Shown: positions 1-7,874 of the stretch, piece after piece
Layout of the letters: each line of letters starts with the position of its first letter
Numbering within the stretch: the stretch's first letter is position 1
Source: Pediococcus ethanolidurans
Lineage (GTDB): Bacteria > Bacillota > Bacilli > Lactobacillales > Lactobacillaceae
Assembly: GCF_001437405.1 (NCBI RefSeq)
Contig: NZ_JQBY01000006.1
Coordinates: forward strand, 1-64,000
DNA length: 64,000 bases
Direction: 5' to 3'
The notes under the pieces: generated by a model
What the model saw: the letters and a program-made list of their open reading frames with translations, nothing else
Databases searched by the model: none
What the model was told of the DNA's origin: nothing
Made by a program: the position numbers and the translations under genes

Positions 1-30
1 GTAAGTGTTGCACTTGATTTGACAATTCGG
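1..30 (+). mobile_element. Terminal inverted repeat of a second IS30-type element, cut by the window edge
   Basis: The first ~30 bases match, with one mismatch, the reverse complement of the left end of the insertion element at 10473-10503 (core agtgttgcacttga, then caattcggg). In that element this end lies beyond the 3' end of the transposase. Here the orientation is reversed, so an IS30-type transposase on the + strand should end just outside the window. Confidence 0.7.
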
Positions 31-97
31 GGATAAAACAAATAGTTAAAATCTATAATGTTTTCTACGATATTAGAATTAACGGGGTTTATATATG

Positions 98-127
98 CAC
101 GACATTCAAAATGAATGTCGTGTTTTT
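98..127 (+). terminator. Rho-independent terminator, copy 1 of a repeated hairpin
   Basis: Perfect 11-bp stem (cacgacattca / tgaatgtcgtg) with an AAA loop, followed by TTTTTGTTTT. It would stop transcription leaving the IS element on the left. Near-identical hairpins lie at 1827-1856 and 9600-9627. The rest of 128-386 holds only the leader of the next gene. Confidence 0.75.
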
Positions 128-386
128 GTTTTCTACAATTAAAACTGATGGTTCAATTTTAACTACTTTTTCTAGAATAAAAATAAGTAAGTATTGAGTC
201 ACAATTATTTGAGTACTGAATAAGTTTACGACTAAGTAACTTTGAAATTATTTTTTTGGCACACTTCGTTTAAATGTGTTTTATATGGAACAAATCACAT
301 AAAGCTGATTCTTCCTTACAAAGTGTTCCAGTCTTACGATAAACCATGAAATATAAATATAGTTAGTAAACACGGAGGAAATTATA

Positions 387-1214
387 ATGAATAATTCAAT
401 CAAAATACATGTAATGCATACAGGGCTAGTTAGAGTTGATAAAGGTTTACCATTTCACGGAATGTATCGAAACCCTTTAGCATTTACGGGCTTATTTCGT
501 AGTGAAAAAAATAAGATTACTTTACCAGTTTCTAGTTATTTAATTGAACATCCGAAAGGAACACTTTTGATCGATACTGGTTGGAATAAAACGATTCGTG
601 AAAGTAATTGGAAAGAATTAGGCTTACAAGTTCAAATTAATACCGGTTATTTACCGGCTGGTTGGGCAGTTGACGAACGTCTAGCTGAATTTGGATATAA
701 ACCAGAAGATATTGACTATGTCTTGATGAGTCATTTACATTGTGATCATGCAAGTGGAATGCCACTAATAAAAAATGCGAAACATATTCTTGTTTCAAGT
801 CAGGAATGGAAAATTGCTAATAAATTACCGATGGTTTACCTACCGCATGAATGGAAAGGTGTCGATGTTGAAACGTATGATTATGAGAAATCTGAATTTG
901 GTCCATTTCATCGTTCATTTGATGTTTTTGGTGATGGTAGTGTACTACAAGTTTATACACCAGGACATGCTTCTGGGATGTCGGCAACTTTAGTTTGTGG
1001 TTCAAACGGTAAATACGTTCTTTTAGCCGCTGACGTTGGTTATGCCAATAAGTCTTGGGAAAAAATGTTAACTCCTGGTATATGTACTAACCGCAATTAT
1101 GCAATTCAGTCATTAGGATGGGTCAAGGAAATGGCCCATGATGAAAATTGTGTTGAAGCTTTAGCAAATCATGACACGAAAACTGAGCAGCATAGTATTA
1201 TCTTGCCGCTTTAA
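387..1214 (+). CDS. MBL-fold metallo-hydrolase of the N-acyl homoserine lactonase type
   Basis: A 275-residue metallo-beta-lactamase-fold hydrolase. The zinc motif is visible as H116-x-H118-x-D120-H121 in SHLHCDHASG, with further ligands expected at H194 (PGHASG), D216 (AADVG) and H262 (NHD). This arrangement and length match the AiiA-like lactonase branch, cytoplasmic enzymes that open lactone rings. The real substrate cannot be read from sequence, and in a Gram-positive it may be an unrelated lactone or ester. The start is ATG 387 behind GGAGG at 374-378. The gene converges on and overlaps by 17 bp a TetR gene, so the two 3' ends may interfere with each other. There is no signal peptide. 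Confidence 0.85.
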   Translation: MNNSIKIHVMHTGLVRVDKGLPFHGMYRNPLAFTGLFRSEKNKITLPVSSYLIEHPKGTLLIDTGWNKTIRESNWKELGLQVQINTGYLPAGWAVDERLAEFGYKPEDIDYVLMSHLHCDHASGMPLIKNAKHILVSSQEWKIANKLPMVYLPHEWKGVDVETYDYEKSEFGPFHRSFDVFGDGSVLQVYTPGHASGMSATLVCGSNGKYVLLAADVGYANKSWEKMLTPGICTNRNYAIQSLGWVKEMAHDENCVEALANHDTKTEQHSIILPL

Positions 1215-1758
1215 CTGCATATTTTTTGATTAAATAATGAAACATCTCATTCATCATGTTTGCAATTTGGGGATTAACACCATGTTGTAATGACCAAACA
1301 ATGGCGGTCATGACGTTGTTGGCATATAACTGTTTTATATATGGCTCTGGAAGTGCAAAGTCTAATGCACTTAAATAATCAGATATATGGACAATCAGCA
1401 CGTTTTTGAAACTCGTTTCAAGCGCAATATTATCTACAGATACGGTCAACAAACATAAAATTGAACTTTTATGCTGACTCAAATCCTGATATAAATTAAT
1501 TAACAAGTCATCGTTAACACTTTTGTTCATTCGTTTTGTTAACAAATCGTCCAAGATTTGTGTGTATTTAGTGATCAGTTTTTTTAATAAATCATACTTA
1601 TCCTCATAATAGCGATAGAAAGTTGAACGTCCAATCAACGCTGACGTACAAATATCTTTAATTGTTATTTTACTGAAACCATTTTGGTTTATTAACTGGA
1701 TAAAAACGACTTCTATATCACGTTTACTTTTAATTGCTCTCAGGTCATTACTATTCAT
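1198..1758 (-). CDS. TetR/AcrR family transcriptional regulator
   Basis: A 186-residue protein with an N-terminal TetR helix-turn-helix at about residues 30-53, including the typical GRSTFYRYYEDK recognition-helix region. A less conserved ligand-binding half follows. The start is ATG with GGAGG just upstream on the minus strand. It is convergent with the MBL hydrolase gene and overlaps its last codons. A hairpin lies upstream at 1827-1856. The target is unknown. Neighbouring candidates are its own promoter or the TauE-type exporter gene that starts 359 bp away in the opposite direction. Confidence 0.88.
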   Translation of the reverse strand: MNSNDLRAIKSKRDIEVVFIQLINQNGFSKITIKDICTSALIGRSTFYRYYEDKYDLLKKLITKYTQILDDLLTKRMNKSVNDDLLINLYQDLSQHKSSILCLLTVSVDNIALETSFKNVLIVHISDYLSALDFALPEPYIKQLYANNVMTAIVWSLQHGVNPQIANMMNEMFHYLIKKYAVKAAR

Positions 1759-1826
1759 GTTTTGCCTCCATGTATAATTACGTCACACCTAATATTTTAA
1801 CATTTTATTGAGTTTTCTTATGTAAA

Positions 1827-1856
1827 CACGACATTTAATTGAATGTCGTGTTTTTG
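1827..1856 (+). terminator. Repeated hairpin, copy 2 (terminator-like)
   Basis: Stem cacgacatt / aatgtcgtg plus one wobble pair, loop AATT, then TTTTTGTTT, with AAA before the stem, so it could act in both directions. There is no + strand gene directly upstream for it to terminate. On the minus strand it lies upstream of the TetR gene, so it may be a dispersed repeat rather than a dedicated terminator. The remainder of 1857-2116 shows no gene I can support. Confidence 0.6.
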
Positions 1857-2116
1857 TTTCTTATAATCTATTTGTTTAAAAAGCCGAAAATTTCCCGTGA
1901 CGTTCTTCAATGCAGACAATAACTAGAAACAAAAAAACTAACCAGTTACTGATAACCATAAAGGGATTATCGCAACTTGTGGTACTGCGAATGAAGTGTT
2001 CTTTTTTTACGAGTTGCGTAAAGTTTATTAACTTGCTATAATTCGAGCTGAAAATAATAAATTGGTAAGTACAGGCGTAACCAAACAAAACAGTGCCGTT
2101 GATGTGAAAGGAAATA

Positions 2117-2860
2117 ATGTCAACAGTACTGTTTTTAATTTTAATGAGTTTAATTGCGGGTGTTTTGACTGGTATTGTGGGGATGGCGTCTTTAACTTTA
2201 TATCCGGTATTGCTGTCGGTTGGGATACAACCCATAACGGCAAACGCAACAATCACGGTAGCTCAGGTCGGAGCAAGGCTAGGAACAGTAATTTCATCTT
2301 TGAAAGAACTGCATGGTCACTGGAAACAGGCACTGCAAATTGCCATTTTAAATACGATTGGCGGCGTGTTTGGTGCACTGATACTTATTCACAGCTCCAA
2401 TACTGGTTTTAAAAAAATGGTACCTTTGTTTATTTTATTAGCCGGAATTATGATTTTATATCCGCAGAAAGCAAACACGACCAATTTAAATAATCGGTTT
2501 AACCAAATTATGAGTTGGCTAAGTTTATTTTTGGTTGGCGTTTATAATGGTTACTTCGGCGCAGCTTCTGGTTTGTTAATGATCGCAGTGCTATCAAAAA
2601 TAGTTAAAGAAAACTATGCCATTTATAACGCAATGCGTAATTTGGCTTCGTTTTGTAATAACGTTGTTGCGGCGGGATTATTTATTTTTAGATTATCAAT
2701 TGATTGGGCAGTGATCATTCTTTTACTTTTGGGACTTTTCATTGGCGGTTTGATCGGGCCGATAATCGTTCGCTATATTCCATCCACGTATATTAAAACT
2801 GCTGTGGGTGGCTTTGCAATAATTTTGGCGTTTATTTTAGGGTACGAAGCCTATCTGTGA
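2117..2860 (+). CDS. Sulfite exporter TauE/SafE family membrane protein
   Basis: A 247-residue, very hydrophobic protein with about eight predicted membrane helices. It has the internal two-fold pattern of the TauE/SafE (DUF81) family: an N-terminal half with GVLTGIVGMASLTLYPVLL and a second half with FLVGVYNGYFGAASGLLM. Family members move small organic or sulfur-containing anions across the cytoplasmic membrane; the substrate here is unknown. The start is ATG 2117 behind AAAGGAA. The gene stands alone, and the nearest regulator is the TetR gene facing away from it. Confidence 0.85.
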   Translation: MSTVLFLILMSLIAGVLTGIVGMASLTLYPVLLSVGIQPITANATITVAQVGARLGTVISSLKELHGHWKQALQIAILNTIGGVFGALILIHSSNTGFKKMVPLFILLAGIMILYPQKANTTNLNNRFNQIMSWLSLFLVGVYNGYFGAASGLLMIAVLSKIVKENYAIYNAMRNLASFCNNVVAAGLFIFRLSIDWAVIILLLLGLFIGGLIGPIIVRYIPSTYIKTAVGGFAIILAFILGYEAYL

Positions 2861-3004
2861 TCCTGTGATCTATATATTGGTCGATTACTTAGTTTTATTT
2901 AAATATAGAATTAAAATGGTATTTTTAACACAATGTATACAAAGAAACAGCTCTTACAACTGTTTAATTATTATTCAAAATTTATATATGTGAGTTTATC
3001 CAAA

Positions 3005-3138
3005 ATAGTGAGAACAAAAGTCTAATGCGGTTTTAAGTGCCAAAAATATTGCAGAAGCAGTTGTTTTAAGTATTTTATGTGTCAACCAGAGTGAATATAA
3101 ATGAAATTTATTTGCGTCCATCCAGCCAATCACTATAA
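3005..3138 (+). pseudogene. Remnant of the C-terminus of a short-chain dehydrogenase gene
   Basis: Translation around 3035-3090 gives NIAEAVVLSIL and then NQ-SE. After a shift of frame, NINEIYLRPSSQSL and a stop follow, ending at 3138. This is the usual end of SDR proteins (compare the intact SDR at 7087-7836, whose C-terminus reads NEMIIRPTGQ). Only the last ~40 codons are recognisable. The rest of 2861-3263 has no intact gene. Confidence 0.6.
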
Positions 3139-3208
3139 AAGCAACACCATTTCAAATATTCGAATTTTTATTTAAGTTGCAGTATTATAGCGATGAAGAT
3201 GACTTATA

Positions 3209-3238
3209 AAGCTAACGATTGAGTTGGCTTTTTATTTT
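3209..3238 (+). terminator. Rho-independent terminator
   Basis: 8-bp stem (aagctaac / gttggctt, one wobble), 6-nt loop, then TTTATTTT. It lies just upstream of the MerR-type gene and downstream of the SDR remnant, which may once have used it. Confidence 0.7.
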
Positions 3239-3263
3239 GGATGAATAAAGCGGAGGTTTTAAC

Positions 3264-3641
3264 TTGGATATTAAAACAGTTAGTAAAAAATTCGACTTAC
3301 CGGCACCGACCCTACGTTATTACGAGGAAGTTGGTTTAATCCCACCAGTTCGCCGTAATGCCAGTGGTTATCGGGACTATGACAAAATTGATCTTGAGTG
3401 GGTCAATTTTGCTAAATGTATGCGTGAAACCGATATTTCGATTGAAGTCCTAAAACAGTATGCAGAATTAGCGCAGCAGGGCGAACAAACCGAAGACCAG
3501 CGTAAACAAATATTAATTGAACAACAACGGGTGTTGGAGCAACAAATGCAAAAACTACAACACACTCACGATTTCTTAGATACTAAAATTGCAACATATG
3601 AGCAACACGCCAAACTAATGGAGCGGATCGTTAAAAATTAA
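3264..3641 (+). CDS. MerR family transcriptional regulator
   Basis: A 125-residue regulator. The winged helix-turn-helix occupies residues 1-45 with the family signature TLRYYEEVGLIPP (16-28). A second helical segment and a C-terminal coiled coil for dimerisation (about 80-118, Gln-rich) follow. There is no cysteine-rich metal-binding tail; this form is typical of the NmlR/AdhR-like group that senses aldehydes or electrophiles. The start is TTG 3264 behind CGGAGG at 3251-3256. The gene is 75 bp upstream of the flavin oxidoreductase gene, whose promoter has the distinctive MerR layout, so that gene is the probable target. Confidence 0.9.
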   Translation: MDIKTVSKKFDLPAPTLRYYEEVGLIPPVRRNASGYRDYDKIDLEWVNFAKCMRETDISIEVLKQYAELAQQGEQTEDQRKQILIEQQRVLEQQMQKLQHTHDFLDTKIATYEQHAKLMERIVKN

Positions 3642-3651
3642 AACAAAATGC

Positions 3652-3682
3652 TTGCTTTCAAGTCGACTTGAAGGTTTATCCT
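3652..3682 (+). promoter_or_regulatory. MerR-type promoter with 19-bp spacer and palindromic operator
   Basis: -35 TTGCTT (3652-3657), a 19-bp spacer, and -10 TATCCT (3677-3682). A perfect 16-bp palindrome, TTCAAGTCGACTTGAA (3657-3672), fills the spacer. An over-long spacer with the operator inside it is the hallmark of promoters untwisted by MerR proteins. It drives the OYE gene at 3717. Confidence 0.85.
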
Positions 3683-3716
3683 GTTTGATGTTAACTAAAA
3701 GAAAGCAGGCATAGAA

Positions 3717-4829
3717 ATGAATAAACAAAAATTACAGCAACCTTTTTCCTTAAATGAACAAGTTACTTTACAAAATCATATTGTAATGTCACCAATGACA
3801 ACTTGGTCCAGTCACGCTGATCAAACAGTATCCAATGCAGAAGTAACCTATTATGGCGCACGAGCTACGAGTGTTGGTATGGTGATCACAGGTTCCAGCC
3901 ACGTGCAAGAAAATGGCGTTGGTTTTGCTAATGAATTAGGTGTATACGCGGATCGTTTTATTCCCGGTTTGACTAAATTAGCCAGGGCCATCAAAGCTGG
4001 TGATGCCAAGGCAGTTTTGCAGTTAAATCATGCTGGTAACAAAGCTTTACCACAGTTTATTTCTAATCACGATGTTGTCAGCGCCAGTCCTGTTACTGCA
4101 CCCGAAACGCCTTTTGCACCGGCACAAACACCACGTGCATTGACGGAGACCGAGATTCTACAAGTGGTCAAAGATTTTGGTGCCGCTACAAGACGAGCCA
4201 TTGAAGCTGGTTTTAATGGTGTTGAGATTCATGGCGCCCATGGTTTCTTAATCCAAAACTTTTTATCACCGCATTACAACCAACGGACTGATCAGTGGGG
4301 CGGTAGTTTAACCAATCGCTTACGGTTTGCAATGGCAGTAGTAGATGAGGTCAAACGCGTAGCTGCGGAATATGCAGATCGGTCATTTATTATTGGTTAT
4401 CGAATTTCTCTAGAGGAACGTGAAGCAGATGGTCTCAGTTTGACCGATACAGAAGCGCTCATTAAGCAACTTATTACCAAAAAGATTAGTTACTTACATC
4501 TTTCCTTGGGTGATGCTTTAACTGATCATGAGCATAATAGTGAAGACACAACACCATTTATTCAACGAATTTCAAAATTGGTTAACCACCGTATACCTTT
4601 GATCGCAGCCGGTTCGTTTAATTCATTTGCGCGTATGGAAAAAGGATTAGCTAGTGGATTAGATTTAGTAGCGGTTGGCAGTGCATTGGTTGCTCATCCA
4701 GATTTATTTAGCCAGGTAAAGTTACCTTTAATATTGTCGGCTAATGGCGTAGACTCAATTGATTTACCCAAAAATATGTTTGAAGCGATAAAGCGGATTG
4801 GTGCATTTACTTTTCAATTTACCGAATAG
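3717..4829 (+). CDS. NADH:flavin oxidoreductase, Old Yellow Enzyme family
   Basis: A 370-residue FMN-dependent TIM-barrel ene-reductase. Visible family marks are the N-terminal VMSPMTTW strand, the active-site segment EIHGAHGFLIQNFLSPHYN near residue 175 (the family more often has HxAHGYLxxxFLSP), then RTDQWGGS, and the phosphate-binding end IAAGSF followed by VAVGSALVAHPD. Such enzymes reduce activated C=C bonds, often detoxifying electrophiles, and act in the cytoplasm. It follows its MerR-type promoter directly and is probably induced by the MerR protein. The start is ATG 3717; the RBS (AAAGCAGG) is moderate. Confidence 0.92.
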   Translation: MNKQKLQQPFSLNEQVTLQNHIVMSPMTTWSSHADQTVSNAEVTYYGARATSVGMVITGSSHVQENGVGFANELGVYADRFIPGLTKLARAIKAGDAKAVLQLNHAGNKALPQFISNHDVVSASPVTAPETPFAPAQTPRALTETEILQVVKDFGAATRRAIEAGFNGVEIHGAHGFLIQNFLSPHYNQRTDQWGGSLTNRLRFAMAVVDEVKRVAAEYADRSFIIGYRISLEEREADGLSLTDTEALIKQLITKKISYLHLSLGDALTDHEHNSEDTTPFIQRISKLVNHRIPLIAAGSFNSFARMEKGLASGLDLVAVGSALVAHPDLFSQVKLPLILSANGVDSIDLPKNMFEAIKRIGAFTFQFTE

Positions 4830-4835
4830 ATTTGA

Positions 4836-5078
4836 TGGATTTATTTTTACTAAAGAAATAACACCAGAACAGATTGCTTTAATCTGGTTGTTATCACAAA
4901 AACGTGAATCGTATCAATTCCAGAAACAACTAAATTAAGTCGCTTACAAGAAGGGGTGAGTGCATAAAAAATTCAGTTTATGACAAATGAATTAATGCGA
5001 TTAAACGATTTACCAAAGTAGATTAAAATTACCGGTAACCGTCATTCGCTAGAATTAGTTAAGCATGCAGGTAAATAA
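4836..5078 (+). pseudogene. Remnant of the C-terminus of an aldo/keto reductase gene
   Basis: One frame reads ITPEQIALIWLLSQK (4859-4903). A second frame continues ETTKLSRLQEG. After a stop, it reads MTNELMRLNDLPK and then IKITGNRHSLELVKHAGK with a stop at 5076-5078. Together these are the C-terminal ~75 residues of an aldo/keto reductase (normally AQIALAWLLAQ, then PGTxKLxRLxEN, then L), broken by at least one frameshift and two stops. Its position right after the OYE gene suggests a former redox operon. Confidence 0.75.
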
Positions 5079-5536
5079 TTATTGTTGAATTTAATTTTCA
5101 AAATTTAGCCAAAGTGATTAAAAATCAATTATTAGAATTAAACGCTCATGAACAGGACTCAGCATCATCATATAAAACCTGAGCAGTGAAACGTGGAGAC
5201 ACGCTTCTTTTTTTATCCCTTAATTATAATTTAAAATGGCTGTTTTCGTTGTGTTCGTATTATACTGGGCCTACTTATTCGATAATCTATAAAACGGCTT
5301 ATCTGTTTATTATGAGTTGATTTAATTTTAAATTTAATAGCAATTTTTTGCTTCGCTCATTCAGCATTTTATTTTGCTTATCGTGATCGTTTCCAGAAGT
5401 TATCTCAATTAACAAACTTAAATGCACAAGTGATCAATGTCCCATATCTAATTCTAGTGTTGAACATAAAAAAACACGAATAATTTATTTATGCTTTTGT
5501 TTTATCAAATTATAGGTATTTGGAGACACAGCCTAG
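5079..5536. other. Non-coding or decayed stretch
   Basis: There is no intact gene. A short open stretch around 5080-5200 (LELNAHEQDSASSYKT, then AVKRGDTLLF) looks like decayed coding sequence, but I cannot assign a family. This is the 3' side of the LysR gene. Confidence 0.4.
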
Positions 5537-6412
5537 TTAATGAATGATTTTTTGAATTGTTTCAATAAACAGCCGACTCACGTTAGGTAAACGTCGATTT
5601 TTACTCCAAATTAAAATATTAGGATCGGTTAATTTAGGCCCTAGTGGTCGAAATACCAATTCACTATTCTCGGATGTGTCAACTAGATCTTCGTAAGTTA
5701 AGGCCATACAAGCACCAGTTTTAATTAATAAACTTGCATTAAAAATAAGGTTATAGGTACCAATAAAGTTAAACTGATCTGTAAGTTCGTTACCCCACTC
5801 TTTAAAAATACCACGTTGTTTTGCTTGCGCAGAAACAATTAGTGACCGACCAATGAGATCAGTAGCAGTAATTACTTTATTGTGAGCAAGTTGCTCATCT
5901 GCACGCATCAAAACACCCCATCTATTTTCTTCTGGGAGCATGATTGAATTGTAATTATCAAATTGACGATGACCCATAATAATGCCAAATTCAAGAGCAC
6001 CACTATCTAATTGACGTTGAATCAAATCTGCATCACCACTTCGCAAGTTGATGTGAACTTGTGGATATTTATGGACGATTTGCTGAACTGCCAGCATTAC
6101 ATAATTCATGGCATTACTTTCGCCACCACCAATATCAAGTGTTCCACTGACGACATCTTGTTTTTGTAAATTATAGGTAGTTTTGTCGACCATCCCAATA
6201 ATTTCTTGTGCTCGTTCCAATAGATAGTAACCCTCTTGTGTCAATTTTAACTGTCGATGGCCACGATCAAAAAGTTTAATATTTAGTTCCGTTTCTAGGT
6301 CAGCGATTTGACGTGATAATGCTGGTTGAGAAACGTGTAACAACTGTGCTGCATGAGAAATGTTTTGTTCCTGTGCAATTGCAACAAAGTAGCGTAGTAC
6401 TCGAATATCCAT
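5537..6412 (-). CDS. LysR family transcriptional regulator
   Basis: A 291-residue LysR-type activator or repressor. The N-terminal winged helix-turn-helix is plain at residues 17-40 (NISHAAQLLHVSQPALSRQI), and the effector-binding periplasmic-binding-protein-like domain follows from about 90. It is transcribed divergently from the acyltransferase-SDR-alcohol dehydrogenase operon at 6536. The 123-bp gap contains three TAACTATA half-sites. By family habit it controls that operon and itself, with a small metabolite as co-inducer. The start is the ATG at 6412. Confidence 0.93.
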   Translation of the reverse strand: MDIRVLRYFVAIAQEQNISHAAQLLHVSQPALSRQIADLETELNIKLFDRGHRQLKLTQEGYYLLERAQEIIGMVDKTTYNLQKQDVVSGTLDIGGGESNAMNYVMLAVQQIVHKYPQVHINLRSGDADLIQRQLDSGALEFGIIMGHRQFDNYNSIMLPEENRWGVLMRADEQLAHNKVITATDLIGRSLIVSAQAKQRGIFKEWGNELTDQFNFIGTYNLIFNASLLIKTGACMALTYEDLVDTSENSELVFRPLGPKLTDPNILIWSKNRRLPNVSRLFIETIQKIIH

Positions 6413-6428
6413 TAGTTTAGCTCTTTTC

Positions 6429-6491
6429 TAACTATAGGTTATCGTTATAGTTATTGATGTTTTATAAGTATTTAACATTATATTAACTATA
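6429..6491. promoter_or_regulatory. Candidate LysR operator with three TAACTATA half-sites
   Basis: TAACTATA (6429-6436) and its exact complement TATAGTTA (6446-6453) form an inverted repeat with a 9-bp spacer next to the lysR start. A third copy, TAACTATA, lies at 6484-6491 toward the divergent operon. A high-affinity palindrome plus a promoter-proximal site is the usual LysR layout. Confidence 0.65.
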
Positions 6492-6535
6492 TCATATACT
6501 ACAGTCAAGCAAGAACTTAGGAATGAGGTATTGAA

Positions 6536-7084
6536 GTGGAATCAAAAATGAATTTAGGAACAGGTGCTTACGATCAAGTTGAAGCCATTAATGCAATTAA
6601 TCAGCCGTTGATACAACAGTTAAATACTGGTACACACGATCAAGTAGAGATTCGACAACTCATTAGCCAAATTACGAATGAACGAATCGATGAAACAACT
6701 GAAATTCGACTGCCGTTTTATTCTGATTTTGGTCGAAATTTACACATCGGTAAAAATGTATTCATTAATAGTGGCACGATGTTTACTGACTTAGGTGGAA
6801 TATACATTGGTGATCACGTTTTAATTGGTCCCAATGTAACAATTGCATCCGTTAATCATGTGATGGAACCAAGAAATCGACGAAATCTAATCTTAAAACC
6901 AGTGTATATTCACGATAATGCCTGGCTGGGTGCTAATGCTACTGTGACACCGGGTGTTGTAATTGGCGAGAATGCGATTGTTGCTGCCGGAGCCGTAGTA
7001 ACACGTAATGTTGCAGCTAATACGATCGTCGGCGGTGTACCTGCACGACTAATTAAAATAATTAAAACTAAAGGAGAACAATAA
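6536..7084 (+). CDS. Acyltransferase with left-handed beta-helix (maltose/galactoside O-acetyltransferase type)
   Basis: A 182-residue hexapeptide-repeat acyltransferase. An N-terminal helical segment is followed by LPFYSDFGRNLHIGKNVFINSG (start of the LbH domain, ~59-80) and repeated hexapeptides (IGDHVLIGPNVTI, VIGENAIVAAGAVV). The catalytic histidine is probably H108 in ASVNH. Members transfer acetyl from acetyl-CoA to sugars or similar acceptors as trimers. The start is GTG 6536 with GAGG at 6525-6528; an ATG at 6548 is the alternative. It is the first gene of a three-gene operon facing lysR. Confidence 0.88.
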   Translation: MESKMNLGTGAYDQVEAINAINQPLIQQLNTGTHDQVEIRQLISQITNERIDETTEIRLPFYSDFGRNLHIGKNVFINSGTMFTDLGGIYIGDHVLIGPNVTIASVNHVMEPRNRRNLILKPVYIHDNAWLGANATVTPGVVIGENAIVAAGAVVTRNVAANTIVGGVPARLIKIIKTKGEQ

Positions 7085-7086
7085 GA

Positions 7087-7836
7087 ATGAGTATAAATAA
7101 TAAAGTTGTTGTTATTATGGGGGCTTCGAGTGGCATTGGTGCGGCAACAGCCAAACTATTGGCAAACAAAGGAGCTAAATTAAGTTTGGCTGCTCGTCGC
7201 TTGGATCGATTAGAAGCAATTCAAAGAAGTAATCCTGATGCGACGATCAAGGTTTTTAAGGCAGATGTTACTGATGAAAAGGCAGTTCAAACTGTAATTG
7301 ATGAGACCGTTGCTTCATTTGGCAGAATAGACGTATTGTTCAATAATGCGGGTATTATGCCAGTTAATAAATTGGATCAGACTGCGCGCAACGAGTGGCA
7401 ACAGATGATGGATATCAATGTTAAGGGTGTTTTGAATGGCATCGCTTCTACGTTACCCGTTATGAAGCAACAAAAGAGTGGGCATATTATCACAACTTCT
7501 TCAGTTTTGGGTTATGAAGTTTTACCAGGGTATGCTGCTTATTCAGGAACAAAGTATGCTGTTCGTGCAATCATGGAAGGGTTACGACAAGAAGAGCATC
7601 GCAATAATATCAAGACAACCGTCATCGCGCCCGGATCAGTTAAGACAGAATTATTTAATTCAATTAATAACGTTGACGTCAGAAACAGTTTAGAGACAGC
7701 AATGCAACAACCGAATTCAGAAATGTTGGGTTTAGATCCTGAAGAGATCGCACAAGCAGTTGCTTTTGTAATTGATACACCGGCTAATATGGCAGTTAAT
7801 GAAATGATTATTCGACCAACTGGGCAGGCAGTTTAA
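7087..7836 (+). CDS. Classical short-chain dehydrogenase/reductase
   Basis: A 249-residue Rossmann-fold oxidoreductase. The cofactor loop G12-ASS-G16-I-G18 is present, the structural NNAG motif is at 86-89, and the catalytic triad is S139, Y152, K156 (YSGTK). R38 after the second strand suggests a preference for NADP. The substrate is unknown. It sits two bases after the acyltransferase stop and just before the zinc alcohol dehydrogenase, so all three are probably transcribed together under LysR control. Confidence 0.93.
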   Translation: MSINNKVVVIMGASSGIGAATAKLLANKGAKLSLAARRLDRLEAIQRSNPDATIKVFKADVTDEKAVQTVIDETVASFGRIDVLFNNAGIMPVNKLDQTARNEWQQMMDINVKGVLNGIASTLPVMKQQKSGHIITTSSVLGYEVLPGYAAYSGTKYAVRAIMEGLRQEEHRNNIKTTVIAPGSVKTELFNSINNVDVRNSLETAMQQPNSEMLGLDPEEIAQAVAFVIDTPANMAVNEMIIRPTGQAV

Positions 7837-7874
7837 TTTTGAATGTCCCAAATTACAGAATAAAGGAGACTATT

